The notes under the pieces: model-generated
What the model was told of the DNA's origin: nothing
Database searches by the model: none
Seen by the model: only the letters and a program-made list of their open reading frames with translations
DNA from: Candidatus Methylobacter favarea
Lineage (GTDB): Bacteria; Pseudomonadota; Gammaproteobacteria; Methylococcales; Methylomonadaceae
Length of the DNA stretch: 64,000 bases
Direction: 5' to 3'
NCBI RefSeq assembly: GCF_902806695.1
Contig: NZ_CADCXN010000080.1
Location: forward strand, 46,941 to 110,940
In this document: positions 17,908-26,321 of the stretch, piece by piece
Layout of the letters: each line of letters opens with the position of its first letter
How positions within the stretch are numbered: position 1 is the stretch's first letter
Program-made: the position numbers and the translations under genes

Positions 17908-18264
17908 TTAAACCCTGATACAGTAATAATAAATTTTAAAAACCCGATTGAAAAACTGAATGAGCGTATGACCTTGTTTTTAAGATTATTATCATTTATT
18001 TCGCCAAATTTTTCATTAATGATTTTTATCGTGCCTGTATTGAACCATACAGAACAATAGAATATTAATAAAGTCTGGATTTCTTTTACAAAAATCTTAA
18101 TTGAATAACTTTCCTGCATAATTCAGTGTCTCAAAAGAAGCCATAAACAAGACATAGTCAATATCCATGCCCAAAGGTCATGAAATTGCATTAGCCGCCG
18201 CATGGGTCAAGCTGTTCTTCATAGAAGGCAAGCTTGAGAGCTGAGCACCAATACGTCTGTTAAT

Positions 18265-18585
18265 TTAAAAAAAATTTGTCTTCCGGTACTTTACGTACTT
18301 TCATATACTTTCTAAATCTAAACCTACGGTATCCACACCATACCCTTCAGACGCCCGTTAACAAGGAATGGATATCTTTGGATGAACTTTTAGCAGCAAA
18401 CGGACATGATCTACTTGAATGCTCAGTACTGCAATTTCCCGGCCCCAGCGTTCGGATAGGATGGCAATCGATTTCCATACCTCGCAGCCTATCCCCTTCA
18501 ATACTTTATCCCGGTATTTCGGAACCCAAACTATATGATACTGGCAATGCCAAATTACATGGGATAGCTTTTGAAATCGACTCAT
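18265..18585 (-). pseudogene. tnpA: IS200/IS605-family Y1 transposase TnpA remnant
   Basis: Starts MSRFQKLSHVIWHCQYHIVW then VPKYRDKVLKG, the hallmark beginning of TnpA with its HUH region; the family HUH pair appears degraded (VDHVRLLLKVHPK). A deletion and stop follow, then the C-terminal GYGVDTVGLDLESI, a TGA and KYVKY, normally joined as one helix carrying the end of the protein. Just upstream, the sequence containing the ribosome binding site and ATG (AGGATCAACAAATGA) is duplicated in tandem. Not expected to be active; no tnpB is visible. Confidence 0.78.
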
Positions 18586-19046
18586 TTGTTGATCCTTTCA
18601 TTTGTTGATCCTTATTGTTGGATGGGTGGCTCAACTCAAGATAAGGTTGTAACATTTGATGCATCCATAGGCACAGCCTTAGTGTTCCACGCCCACAGGA
18701 CCTGGCTTCCCAAGTCTTAGTCAACGGCTAAAGTTACCTGAAAATCCGGTAAATATCCTTCTTCTTAACCGCGGCTTGTTCGGCTACGCTTTTAATTAAA
18801 AGTCTGCCGAAAAGGCGCTTTAGAACAAGCGCCGGTTACCTGTATAACCTGCCGTTTTCTTCTTTAACCCATTCTCGGAAGAAGTGCTTTTGTGGAACGT
18901 GGAACAAATCCTAAACGGCCTAATAGTTCTTATAGAAAGCCTCAGCTTCAAACTTAACAAATTCTTCCGTTTTCACCTGCGAACGACTCATAACCTGAAA
19001 GGGTTCTAACCGTGCAATCTCGGTCTGTAAATCGTTTGCAGTCCTA

Positions 19047-19757
19047 GGTTCTGTTGACGTTTTACCAATCGAGTAGAATTGATCATTTTGAGTGTAATGA
19101 ACCGGATACATTTAAGCGATGAAGAATGGGTGCGAATATTGGCAAAGTTAAAGAAATTGACAGGCCTTCATATCGGGCGGCAAACACTTGCCGGCAATTT
19201 ATTAGCGCCTGCTTGTGGATATTACGTTCGGGATCGCAGTGGCGGGTTTTGCCGCCTACGCAGGGCAAGTGGAATAGCATCTTCAAGCGTTTTTCACGCT
19301 GGTGCGGCAAACAGTTCCGCCGATAATGGGGCGCTGGGACGTTCCAAAGGCGGGTTTAGCGGTAAGATCCACGCGCTCTGCGATGCGTTGGGCATGCCGA
19401 TTAAGTTCATCTTGACTGGCGGCCAGAAGGCCGAATGCCAGCAAGCGGTACCCTTGCTTGAAAATGTTAAAGCCTCAGCCGTTTTAGCGGACAAGGCTTA
19501 CGATACCGACGAGTTGAGAACTTGGTTAACAGGTCGAGGAATAAAAGCAGTCATTCCGCCCAAATCGAATCGGAAAGAAAAAATAGAGTGCGATTATAGC
19601 CATTATAAGGAACGGCATGCCGTCGAATGACTGTTCGGCAAGCTTAAACATTACCGCAGAATTGCCACTCGATATGAGAAAAAAGGCAGTTAATTACCTG
19701 GGGATGCTGTCATTTTCCTCGGTACTTTTATGGCTGAGATGAAACGTCAACAGAACC
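19047..19757. mobile_element. IS5-family (IS427-like) element, decayed inside but with intact ends
   Basis: Perfect 16-bp inverted repeats GGTTCTGTTGACGTTT (19047-19062) and its complement (19742-19757), each flanked by TA (19045-19046 and 19758-19759), the target duplication usual for this group. At 711 bp it is shorter than active relatives (commonly about 0.8 kb), because the transposase gene has lost part of its centre. Confidence 0.85.
19097..19735 (+). pseudogene. IS5-family transposase, frameshifted and internally deleted
   Basis: [14 protein letters not shown] begins the first reading frame; [20 protein letters not shown] and [20 protein letters not shown] continue in another. After a missing segment where the first catalytic Asp should be, ALGRSKGGFSGKIHALCDA, ADKAYDTDELRTWL (second Asp) and HAVE-stop-LFGKLKHYRRIATRY follow, with a TGA inside the helix carrying the final Glu and a further shift before YLGMLSFSSVLLWL-like sequence. 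Several independent lesions make it inactive. Confidence 0.82.
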
Positions 19758-20372
19758 TAACAGGGTTTTCTTGGTTTCCAGAACGTCTTTTGGTTCCTGT
19801 CCGCGTTTGGGTATATCGAACAGGGTATCGTCAAATTGCGCCGGCTAAGGCCGGTAAAGAATAATGCTGTCGCTACCGTTGGACCACACCGCAACCGGCG
19901 CGCCTTTGGCGTTCATATAACTTTTAAGCTGCTCAATACCGTCTTTACGTTTGGGCTTTTTGCATTCGATGATGATTTTCGGAGTGCTCTTGCTGGAATC
20001 ACTGTAAACAATGATGTCCGCCGCCTTGGCGCCGATTTCAGTGCCGAATTGCACAGCTTTTTCCAGGTCTATTTCATCGGCTTTATAACTGTATTGACTA
20101 ATCAGCTTATATACCCAAAGCTGACGCACGATTTCTTCAGGGCTGCACTTGCCGTCTTCGACAAAAACCTGGACTTCTTCGTTGCCCGTGGAAAACGGGA
20201 TGAAGCTTTTCAAGTAATACCTGGTTTTGCCTGCCTCCCGACCGGTAGCCGCTGTTTTTGAATAAATGTTGAGAATGTCGTGAATCGGTTTGCCGAGATT
20301 TTCGAATTCAGTAAGTTCGTATTGAGTCGCCGGATCTTTAAAAATACGGCTGAGGATTTCTTTAGTATCCAT
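19758..20372 (-). pseudogene. HsdR-like N-terminal domain fragment (type I restriction)
   Basis: ATG 20372 opens a 175-codon stretch with the HSDR_N nuclease-like domain: GTEIGAKAADIIVYSDSSK and KIIIECKKPKRKDGIEQLKS supply the D...ExK pattern of the PD-(D/E)xK fold. A TAG where a Tyr/Lys codon would be expected (YRP-stop-PAQFDD, at 19845) stops it; the same frame goes on to DIPKRGQEPKDVLETKKTL and then meets the IS5 element. Minus-strand sequence beyond the IS (19045-18920, ending FVKFEAEAFYKNY) may be a further piece. It is a remnant of a restriction-modification locus. Confidence 0.75.
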
Positions 20373-20433
20373 TAAGGGCTAATTCCTTTGTATTTATCGC
20401 TGCTGGTTTTGTCTATCAAAAAAAAATCTGCTG

Positions 20434-20592
20434 CTAGGGAAGTGTAATGTTTTGCAACTTGCAATAATCGCGAATGATTACTTCCACCATGGGGGTGAGA
20501 CTACGGGGTTCTTTTTCCGCCAGTAGACGTAAACCTTCCTTGTTTACCGGATCGATGTGTAAGATTAATGTCTTAGTTTTTGTGGTCGCCAT
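20434..20592 (-). CDS. Ribbon-helix-helix-like small protein
   Basis: A 52-aa frame from ATG 20592 (MATTKTKTLILHIDPVNKEG, then LRLLAEKEPRSLTPMVEVII) to TAG 20434. A short beta strand followed by two helices with the loop PRSLT matches the MetJ/Arc/CopG fold, as in plasmid repressors and antitoxins. It precedes the HsdR fragment on the same strand by about 60 nt. No toxin partner is visible; it could be a repressor left over from the lost locus. Confidence 0.55.
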   Translation of the reverse strand: MATTKTKTLILHIDPVNKEGLRLLAEKEPRSLTPMVEVIIRDYCKLQNITLP

Positions 20593-20914
20593 AGGCTAAC
20601 ACCTAAAATTAAGTGCTATCGCTTCGTGTAGTGCAATTTACAGCATTTGACTTTCTTTAACCATTCTTAGCCTCTTCCAATGCAAGAAGAATCTGACGAA
20701 AGATGAATACTAACGAAGCAACAAGCCAAAAAATTATTAAACATCTAAGCTGTGTGTAACTTGCTAAGTATAAAGCCGACAACATTTTTTGGCGGCTCAG
20801 AAAGCAGGGGAAAATTTCAGGACCGACGATTCTGCACCCGCCGAGGTGGAAAAGGTCACAATTTGACACGGGGGCGTAATTTTGCCAGAGTGACCACAAA
20901 AGTGACCAGGCAAT

Positions 20915-20945
20915 AAAAAGGCTTGTAACAATTGCTGCAAGCCTT
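20915..20945 (-). terminator. Rho-independent terminator after tRNA-Thr
   Basis: On the minus strand AAGGCTTG, a 12-nt loop, CAAGCCTT and a short T-run (TTTTTAT) begin 9 nt after the tRNA 3' end. Confidence 0.8.
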
Positions 20946-20953
20946 GATTTAAC

Positions 20954-21029
20954 TGGAGCCGGTGGGCGGAATCGAACCGCCGACCCACACATTACGAATG
21001 TGTTGCTCTACCGACTGAGCTACACCGGC
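20954..21029 (-). tRNA. tRNA-Thr (anticodon CGT)
   Basis: A 76-nt cloverleaf on the minus strand: acceptor GCCGGTG pairs with CACCGGC, the D arm contains AGCTCAGTCGGTAGAGC, the anticodon stem ACACA/TGTGT encloses TTCGTAA (anticodon CGT, reading ACG), and the T arm GGCGGTTCGATTCCGCC is normal. The CCA end is encoded. The DNA beyond its 3' side is full of mobile-element debris, fitting use as an integration site in the past. Confidence 0.95.
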
Positions 21030-21040
21030 ACTCTTTATAA

Positions 21041-21046
21041 ATTATA
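21041..21046 (-). promoter_or_regulatory. Probable -10 box of the tRNA-Thr promoter
   Basis: A perfect TATAAT on the minus strand 12 nt before the tRNA 5' end. The -35 region is weak (TCGGTA at about 17 nt spacing). Confidence 0.5.
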
Positions 21047-21214
21047 AACCATTTAGTTCGATTTACCGATACTGGCTAGGGTCGGATTTTGCATAGCCGT
21101 TCGCGGAACGTTTCTGTAATGCAAAGACCCTGAAAATCGGCGTTTAAAATATTCAAAAGGGCGAAGTACAATTTCCTCCCTTTGTGCAAACTCTGCCCTC
21201 CTTGGCCAAGTTAA

Positions 21215-21769
21215 TTAGAAGTTTCGGGCATTAATAACGGTTATTTTAAAAGCCGCTTGCGCGGTAAAATCGCAAAAAGCCGAATCAATAATGTCTTGTC
21301 CGGCGAGCTGGGCAAGGCTAAGTTTAGCATCAATTGCAGCCGATTTTACCAGGATAAGTTCGCTTGCCGAAAGCGCCCCGGCCAGCCATGCAGACAGGCT
21401 GTCCGAGGTGATATCCCAGTTCGCCTGAATGCCGGCATTGTCCAGCTGAACAATAGCCGGCGACCAGATGACTACGCGTTGACGGCTTAACTGCTCCCGA
21501 ATATCAAGCAATGAACCGGCAATGGAAAAATCAGGCTTTAGCCCTTTAAACAGCAAAGCCATTTGATGCATCGCCAGAATCGCCATATGGTGAGCGGTCC
21601 TGTCATCAAATCGCCAGTGTTTTTGCGCCGCTCTGACCTGTTCTGCAAAAGCTCCGCCGCCCGGCACGATGACGACCGCCCTGCCCTGATATTTTTGCTC
21701 AACACTATCAAGACAATCGTAGAGCGCATCTGTTTCGGCCAGGCTCCCGCCCAGCTTGATAATAATCAT
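21215..21769 (-). CDS. Amino-acid-kinase family protein, MfnE-like
   Basis: A 184-aa short amino-acid kinase fold protein: start MIIIKLGGSLAE and glycine loop VIVPGGGAFAEQVR bind phosphate groups; ITSDSLSAWLAGALSA and ELILVKSAAID are the nucleotide-side segments. Short versions of this family act as [5-(aminomethyl)furan-3-yl]methyl phosphate kinase (MfnE) in methanofuran synthesis, and bacterial copies occur in methylotrophs using H4MPT/methylofuran. It overlaps the end of pabB by 4 nt; pABA is also a precursor of H4MPT, so the pair makes sense as a C1-cofactor operon. The specific function is inference. Confidence 0.72.
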   Translation of the reverse strand: MIIIKLGGSLAETDALYDCLDSVEQKYQGRAVVIVPGGGAFAEQVRAAQKHWRFDDRTAHHMAILAMHQMALLFKGLKPDFSIAGSLLDIREQLSRQRVVIWSPAIVQLDNAGIQANWDITSDSLSAWLAGALSASELILVKSAAIDAKLSLAQLAGQDIIDSAFCDFTAQAAFKITVINARNF

Positions 21770-23139
21770 TTTACTGTCAGTTGATGCAGTAAATTAAACA
21801 ACGCCTCCGCCTTGTCAAGGCATTCCTGATATTCTTCTTCAACCACCGAATCATTGACGATAGCGCCGCCCGCCCAGAAGCGAATCGTACCGGCTGAATG
21901 CACCAGGGTTCTGATAGCGATATTGCTGTCCATATTGCCGTCAAAACCAATGTAGCCTATGGCGCCGCAGTAAACGCCGCGTCGGTTCGGCTCCAGTTCT
22001 TCAATGATTTCCATCGCGCGAATCTTGGGCGCGCCGGTAACGGAGCCGCCGGGAAAACAGCTTTTTAATAAATCCAGGGCGTGCTGATTTTCTGCCAGTA
22101 CGCCGCTTACAGTGCTTACTAAATGGTGCACAGTCGCATAGCTTTCTACTGCAAATAGAACAGGCGCTTTTACCGAATCCTTTTTGCAGATTTTACTGAT
22201 ATCATTGCGCAGCAAATCAACAATCATAAGATTTTCCGCCCTGTCCTTTTCGCTGTTTTCCAGTATTTTTTTTTGCTGCTGATCTTCAGCATAATCTTTT
22301 TTCCGGGGACGCGTTCCCTTGATAGGTTTGGTCTCAACAATGCCATTCGCAAGCTTTAAAAACCGTTCCGGGGAGGAGCTTAAAATCTGAACCTCGGGTA
22401 AATTCAGGTAGCAGCTGTAAGGTGCGGCATTTAATTTTCGCAGGCCAAGATAGGCCGCCCAAGGATTGCCGGTGCATGAGGCCGCAAACCGCTGAGCCAG
22501 ATTGACCTGATAACAATCGCCTTCCTTCAGATAATGTTTAATCTTGTTGAAGGCATGGGCATAGAAGTTCTTGTCCATATTGGGCTTGATAGCGCTAAGG
22601 ACTTGAAAGCCATCGTGATAATGCTGCGCGGGCAAGCTGCTGAATTGTGCTATTAAAGCTTGCCATTTTTGTTCCTCGCATTGCCCGACCAGATGAGTTT
22701 TTTGCTCTTGATGATCGACAATGACCGCCCATTCATAGATGCCTATGGCCATTTCAGCAATATGTTCTTCATCCTTGGCAAGGACAGGAAGAGTCTCCAG
22801 CCGGCGCGCCAAATCATAGCCAAAATAACCTATGGCTCCGCCATTGAAAGGCAGATCGGCGAAACCCTCATACGCCGGCAATAATTGCTGCTTGACCAGA
22901 TCAAACGGGTCTGCTTTGGATTTAATTGAAACACCGCCACGAATAATCTCGGTAATATCTCCATGAGTTACCAGGGTGCACACTGGATCAGCCGCGATAA
23001 TATCGTATTTTCCATGATTATGGTAAGGGTAGCCGCTGTCCAGAAAAACTGACCAGGGTGTGCCTGCGATTGGGGAAAAAAGTGCGGCGCTATTTTTAAA
23101 ATAAGGCAAAGGACAAGTAAGTTGTTTTGGCGGCGGCAT
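21766..23139 (-). CDS. pabB: Aminodeoxychorismate synthase component I PabB
   Basis: Makes 4-amino-4-deoxychorismate from chorismate and ammonia, on the way to p-aminobenzoate for folate and, in H4MPT users, tetrahydromethanopterin. The 457-aa protein has the N-terminal anthranilate-synthase-like domain (GGAIGYFGYDLARRLE) and the chorismate-binding domain with SSSPERFL, PIKGTRPR (the catalytic Lys typical of PabB rather than TrpE), RAENLMIVDLLRNDI, FPGGSVTGAPKIRAMEII and RFWAGGAIVNDS. The shift of PIAGT to PIKGT is the best family marker. Coupled to the MfnE-like gene by an ATGA overlap. Confidence 0.92.
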   Translation of the reverse strand: MPPPKQLTCPLPYFKNSAALFSPIAGTPWSVFLDSGYPYHNHGKYDIIAADPVCTLVTHGDITEIIRGGVSIKSKADPFDLVKQQLLPAYEGFADLPFNGGAIGYFGYDLARRLETLPVLAKDEEHIAEMAIGIYEWAVIVDHQEQKTHLVGQCEEQKWQALIAQFSSLPAQHYHDGFQVLSAIKPNMDKNFYAHAFNKIKHYLKEGDCYQVNLAQRFAASCTGNPWAAYLGLRKLNAAPYSCYLNLPEVQILSSSPERFLKLANGIVETKPIKGTRPRKKDYAEDQQQKKILENSEKDRAENLMIVDLLRNDISKICKKDSVKAPVLFAVESYATVHHLVSTVSGVLAENQHALDLLKSCFPGGSVTGAPKIRAMEIIEELEPNRRGVYCGAIGYIGFDGNMDSNIAIRTLVHSAGTIRFWAGGAIVNDSVVEEEYQECLDKAEALFNLLHQLTVK

Positions 23140-23741
23140 TTTAAAGGGGTCTGCTGGATGAACTGGATTGACAAAGCGCTTGCAGAGGCAATGAAAGATT
23201 AAGTCAGAATTATGACAAGGAATTTTTTATTTTATCAAAAGGCGTGATGAAGAAGAGTAATTTTAGCTTAAGCCGCATCCGGTCCCAGTTGGCGAAAATG
23301 GCCTTATACACTTTCGAATAACGCAATCCTTTATAACCGCAATATTAATCCGTCAGCGCTATTGAAGTATAATTCGTATCTTTTTCGTATCTTTCATGGG
23401 CGCTTACCTTGTTATTAGAAATTGGCCTGGTGGAGAATTTTCCGCTCTGATGAAAATACTTCCCCTGCTGCTTTCAGTTATCGCTGCCCGACTTGAAATA
23501 GTTGCAAATTCAATAGATTGGCGCGGAACGCAAAATGTACATGCAGCATCTAGTCGAACAGCATTCCTATTCCTTAAATGCAAAAACTGTTATTATCCCT
23601 TTGTCCTCAATAATTAACGGAGCCAGAACTTTTCTTTATTGCCGTGTCCAATTAAAGAGCGGCCCTTATAGCTAATTTTAAATGTTAATTTAAAACTTCA
23701 GATTAAATTAACATTTTTCATAGCACAAGACCTTTGAGATC
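23140..23741. other. 602-nt intergenic region, no gene supported
   Basis: Between divergent pabB and the hybrid kinase. A 73-codon frame at 23396-23617 has no family features. TTCGTATCTTT is repeated at about 23377-23397. The notable element is the AT-rich palindrome at 23680-23716, listed separately. Confidence 0.6.
23680..23716 (+). promoter_or_regulatory. AT-rich 14-bp inverted repeat before the hybrid kinase gene
   Basis: AAATGTTAATTTAA (23680-23693) and its exact complement (23703-23716) around a 9-nt spacer, followed by TTTC, ending 25 nt before the kinase ATG. It may be an operator dimer site or an attenuator-like hairpin in the leader. Confidence 0.6.
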
Positions 23742-26237
23742 ATGCAAAAGTATCAATTACTGAGCAAAAAATTTGGACAACCTATAGCCGAAATACTGAC
23801 TATTTTGCGCCAGCCTGCGCAGCGGGGCCGGAGCTTTCATTATCTGGCTGCAAGCATCCTGGTGGGGCTCGCCGTCGCGATGAGTATGGCGCTCGCGCCG
23901 TTGAATAAGAGCATTCCCTTTTTGGCTTTCGTTCCGGCGGTTGCCCTTGCCGCGGTTTTTGGAGGCATGGGGCCCGGAATATTTGCCGCGCTTGGGAGCA
24001 TGATGGCGGCTACGTATTTGTTTTTCCCCCCTTACCATTCATTTTCATTCGCGTTTCAAACCGAGGTCATAACAGCTAATAGCGTGTTTTTTATCAGCGT
24101 GCTAATCATATGTTTCGTCATTGAACTGATGCGCCGCGCTCAACGCAGTTTCATTGCGGAGCTTGGGCGGGCTCAAGACGCCGAGGAAGCCCTGCGCGCT
24201 AGCGAAGCCAATCTCAACACTGCCCAGGAAGTGGCTCATATCGGTAGTTGGGCGCTGGATACCAGACACAACATATTGACCTGGAGCAAGGAAATTCACC
24301 ACATCTTCGGCGTTCCGGCAGGAACGCCGCTAACCTATGAAACCTATCGTTCCCATGTGCATCCGGATGATGGTGACTATGTGGATCGTCAATGGGCTGC
24401 CGCCTTGCGCGGAGAGCCCTATGATATTGAACATCGCATTATCGTGGATGGCCAAATAAAATGGGTCAGGGAGCAGGCGAAATTGATAAGAGACGCCGAT
24501 GGCCACCTGATTGGCAGCATAGGGACTTCACAGGACATCACCGAGCGCAAGCTTAACGAGATCAAACTCAGGCAAGCCGAAGCTGAACTCGAAAAACACC
24601 GTAACCATCTCGAAAAGCTGGTAGAGGAAAAGACGCGCGAACTGAACGCCGCCAACGTCCGGCTTCAGGAAGATATCAGGGAGCGTGATCAAGCCGAACA
24701 GAAACGCCTTGAATTGGAGAAAAAACTGGCCCAGGCCGAGAAAAAACTTACTACGATTGCCGCTTTTGCGCCAGGCGTTATTTACGCCCTTAGGGAGCGG
24801 CCGGATGGAAGCATTTGCCTTCCTTACGCCAGTCCTGCTATCCGCGATCTTTACGGTCTTTGCGCCGAGAATTTGGCAAAAGATGCAACGCCGGCTTTTG
24901 CGATGACCCATCCTGATGACAGACAACACCTGGACAAAACCCGTGCGGAATCCTCCCGAACCCTCTGCCCCTGGTATGATGAATGGCGAATAAGACACCC
25001 TGAAAAAGGTGATATCTGGTTAGAGGGGCGTTCTGTTCCGGAACGCGAGCCGGATGGCTGTACCTTATGGTATGGTTTTATCCATGACATCACGGAACGC
25101 AAGCGGGCGGAGGATGCGCTTAAGGAAATGGATGTCCGGAAAAATGAATTTCTGGCCATGTTGGGCCATGAACTCAGGAATCCCCTTGCGCCTATCCGTA
25201 ATGTCGTGCAGACAATGAAAGCGTATAATTTCACCGACCCTGTACTGGAAGGGGGCCTTACTATTATCGAACGGCAAGTGAGCCATTTGACTCGATTGAT
25301 CGATGATTTGCTTGATGTTGCCCGTATCATGCAGGACAAAATTACGCTGAAGAGGCAGTGCCTTGATTTTGCCGATGTTGTGGATAGCGCCGTAGAAGAA
25401 AGTCGCCCGCTTATCGAAACACGCAGACAACAATTGATCATTTCGCCCCCCGAGACGCCGCAATGGATCGAAGGCGATCGCGTCCGGTTAACTCAAGTAT
25501 TTTCTAATCTGCTTAATAATGCCGCCAAATACACGCCGAAAGGCGGCAAGATCATGCTGAACATAACGCAGGAAGACTCCTGGATAGTCACCAAAGTGGA
25601 GGATACCGGCATGGGCATACCCGCCAAGATCCTTCCCCGGATCTTCGATCTGTTCACCCAGGCGAAAAGATCGCTCAATCGCTCGCAGGGGGGCATGGGA
25701 GTAGGGCTTACGCTGGTGCGCAGATTGGTGGAAATGCATCAAGGGACAATCACGGCAGCGAGCGCCGGCATTGGTCAGGGCAGCGTATTCACTGTACGCT
25801 TGCCGCTATTGAATATTTGTCCTCTTAGCAAATCATTTGCGCAGCCAAAATCCCCTTCATCGCCCTCGCAGCTCCGTATTCTGGTAGTGGACGATTACGC
25901 CGATGCCGCAGAAAGTCTTGCGCTAATGCTGCAACTAAAAGGGTATGAAGTCATTACCGCGGGGTGCGGGTTGAAGGGAATCGAGCAAGCAGTGAGTTTC
26001 CGGCCGCAGGTTGTGCTGTTAGACATTGGTCTTCCCGATATGGATGGTTATGAAGTTGCAAGACAGCTGCGCCAGTTACCGGAAACGCGGGATGCGCTCC
26101 TGATTGCCTTAACCGGCTACGGACAGCCGGAAGACCGTGAGCTTTCAAAAGCCGCCGGGTTTGACCATCACCTGCTCAAACCCGTGGACCCAGAGGCTTT
26201 GTTTGCTCTGCTGGCGCTCAGGAAGCCCGGTTTGTAA
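23742..26237 (+). CDS. Hybrid sensor histidine kinase (DUF4118-PAS-PAS-HisKA-HATPase-REC)
   Basis: An 831-aa membrane sensor. A KdpD-like DUF4118 region gives about four helices in residues 30-130, followed by PAS/PAC domains (about 150-265 and 330-455), a coiled coil between them, HisKA with FLAMLGHELRNPLAPI, a HATPase domain with NLLNNAAKYTP, VEDTGMGIP and GGMGVGLTLVRRL, and a C-terminal receiver with RILVVDDYADAAES, phospho-acceptor LLDIGLPDMDG and the Lys in LLKPVD. No cognate regulator lies beside it, so its output must be elsewhere. Start ATG 23742 is used. Its stop codon lies inside the strong hairpin at 26234. Confidence 0.9.
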   Translation: MQKYQLLSKKFGQPIAEILTILRQPAQRGRSFHYLAASILVGLAVAMSMALAPLNKSIPFLAFVPAVALAAVFGGMGPGIFAALGSMMAATYLFFPPYHSFSFAFQTEVITANSVFFISVLIICFVIELMRRAQRSFIAELGRAQDAEEALRASEANLNTAQEVAHIGSWALDTRHNILTWSKEIHHIFGVPAGTPLTYETYRSHVHPDDGDYVDRQWAAALRGEPYDIEHRIIVDGQIKWVREQAKLIRDADGHLIGSIGTSQDITERKLNEIKLRQAEAELEKHRNHLEKLVEEKTRELNAANVRLQEDIRERDQAEQKRLELEKKLAQAEKKLTTIAAFAPGVIYALRERPDGSICLPYASPAIRDLYGLCAENLAKDATPAFAMTHPDDRQHLDKTRAESSRTLCPWYDEWRIRHPEKGDIWLEGRSVPEREPDGCTLWYGFIHDITERKRAEDALKEMDVRKNEFLAMLGHELRNPLAPIRNVVQTMKAYNFTDPVLEGGLTIIERQVSHLTRLIDDLLDVARIMQDKITLKRQCLDFADVVDSAVEESRPLIETRRQQLIISPPETPQWIEGDRVRLTQVFSNLLNNAAKYTPKGGKIMLNITQEDSWIVTKVEDTGMGIPAKILPRIFDLFTQAKRSLNRSQGGMGVGLTLVRRLVEMHQGTITAASAGIGQGSVFTVRLPLLNICPLSKSFAQPKSPSSPSQLRILVVDDYADAAESLALMLQLKGYEVITAGCGLKGIEQAVSFRPQVVLLDIGLPDMDGYEVARQLRQLPETRDALLIALTGYGQPEDRELSKAAGFDHHLLKPVDPEALFALLALRKPGL

Positions 26238-26283
26238 GGAGTTAAATCATCCCGGCTAAAGCCGGGATGATTTAACTCCTTAC
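26234..26283. terminator. 23-bp perfect hairpin, bidirectional terminator candidate
   Basis: Arms 26234-26256 and 26261-26283 are exactly complementary around a TAAA loop. The left arm contains the kinase stop TAA. It lies between convergent genes (kinase and fliK) with A-rich sequence after it, so it can end transcripts from both sides, though neither flank has a long T-run. Confidence 0.8.
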
Positions 26284-26321
26284 AATAAAAGCACAGTCTA
26301 AACTTTTACAGTATTCGCCAG

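Noticed and set aside
17862..18119. 85-codon minus-strand frame in AT-rich DNA
   Set aside because: Overlaps the DUF2959 gene start, Ile/Lys-rich composition of random AT-rich sequence, no family features.
20657..20992. 111-codon minus-strand frame starting MCGSAVRFRPPAPVKS
   Set aside because: Its start is the tRNA-Thr gene read as protein; the classic tRNA artefact.
23396..23617. 73-codon frame upstream of the hybrid kinase
   Set aside because: No ribosome binding site, no recognisable motif; likely chance.
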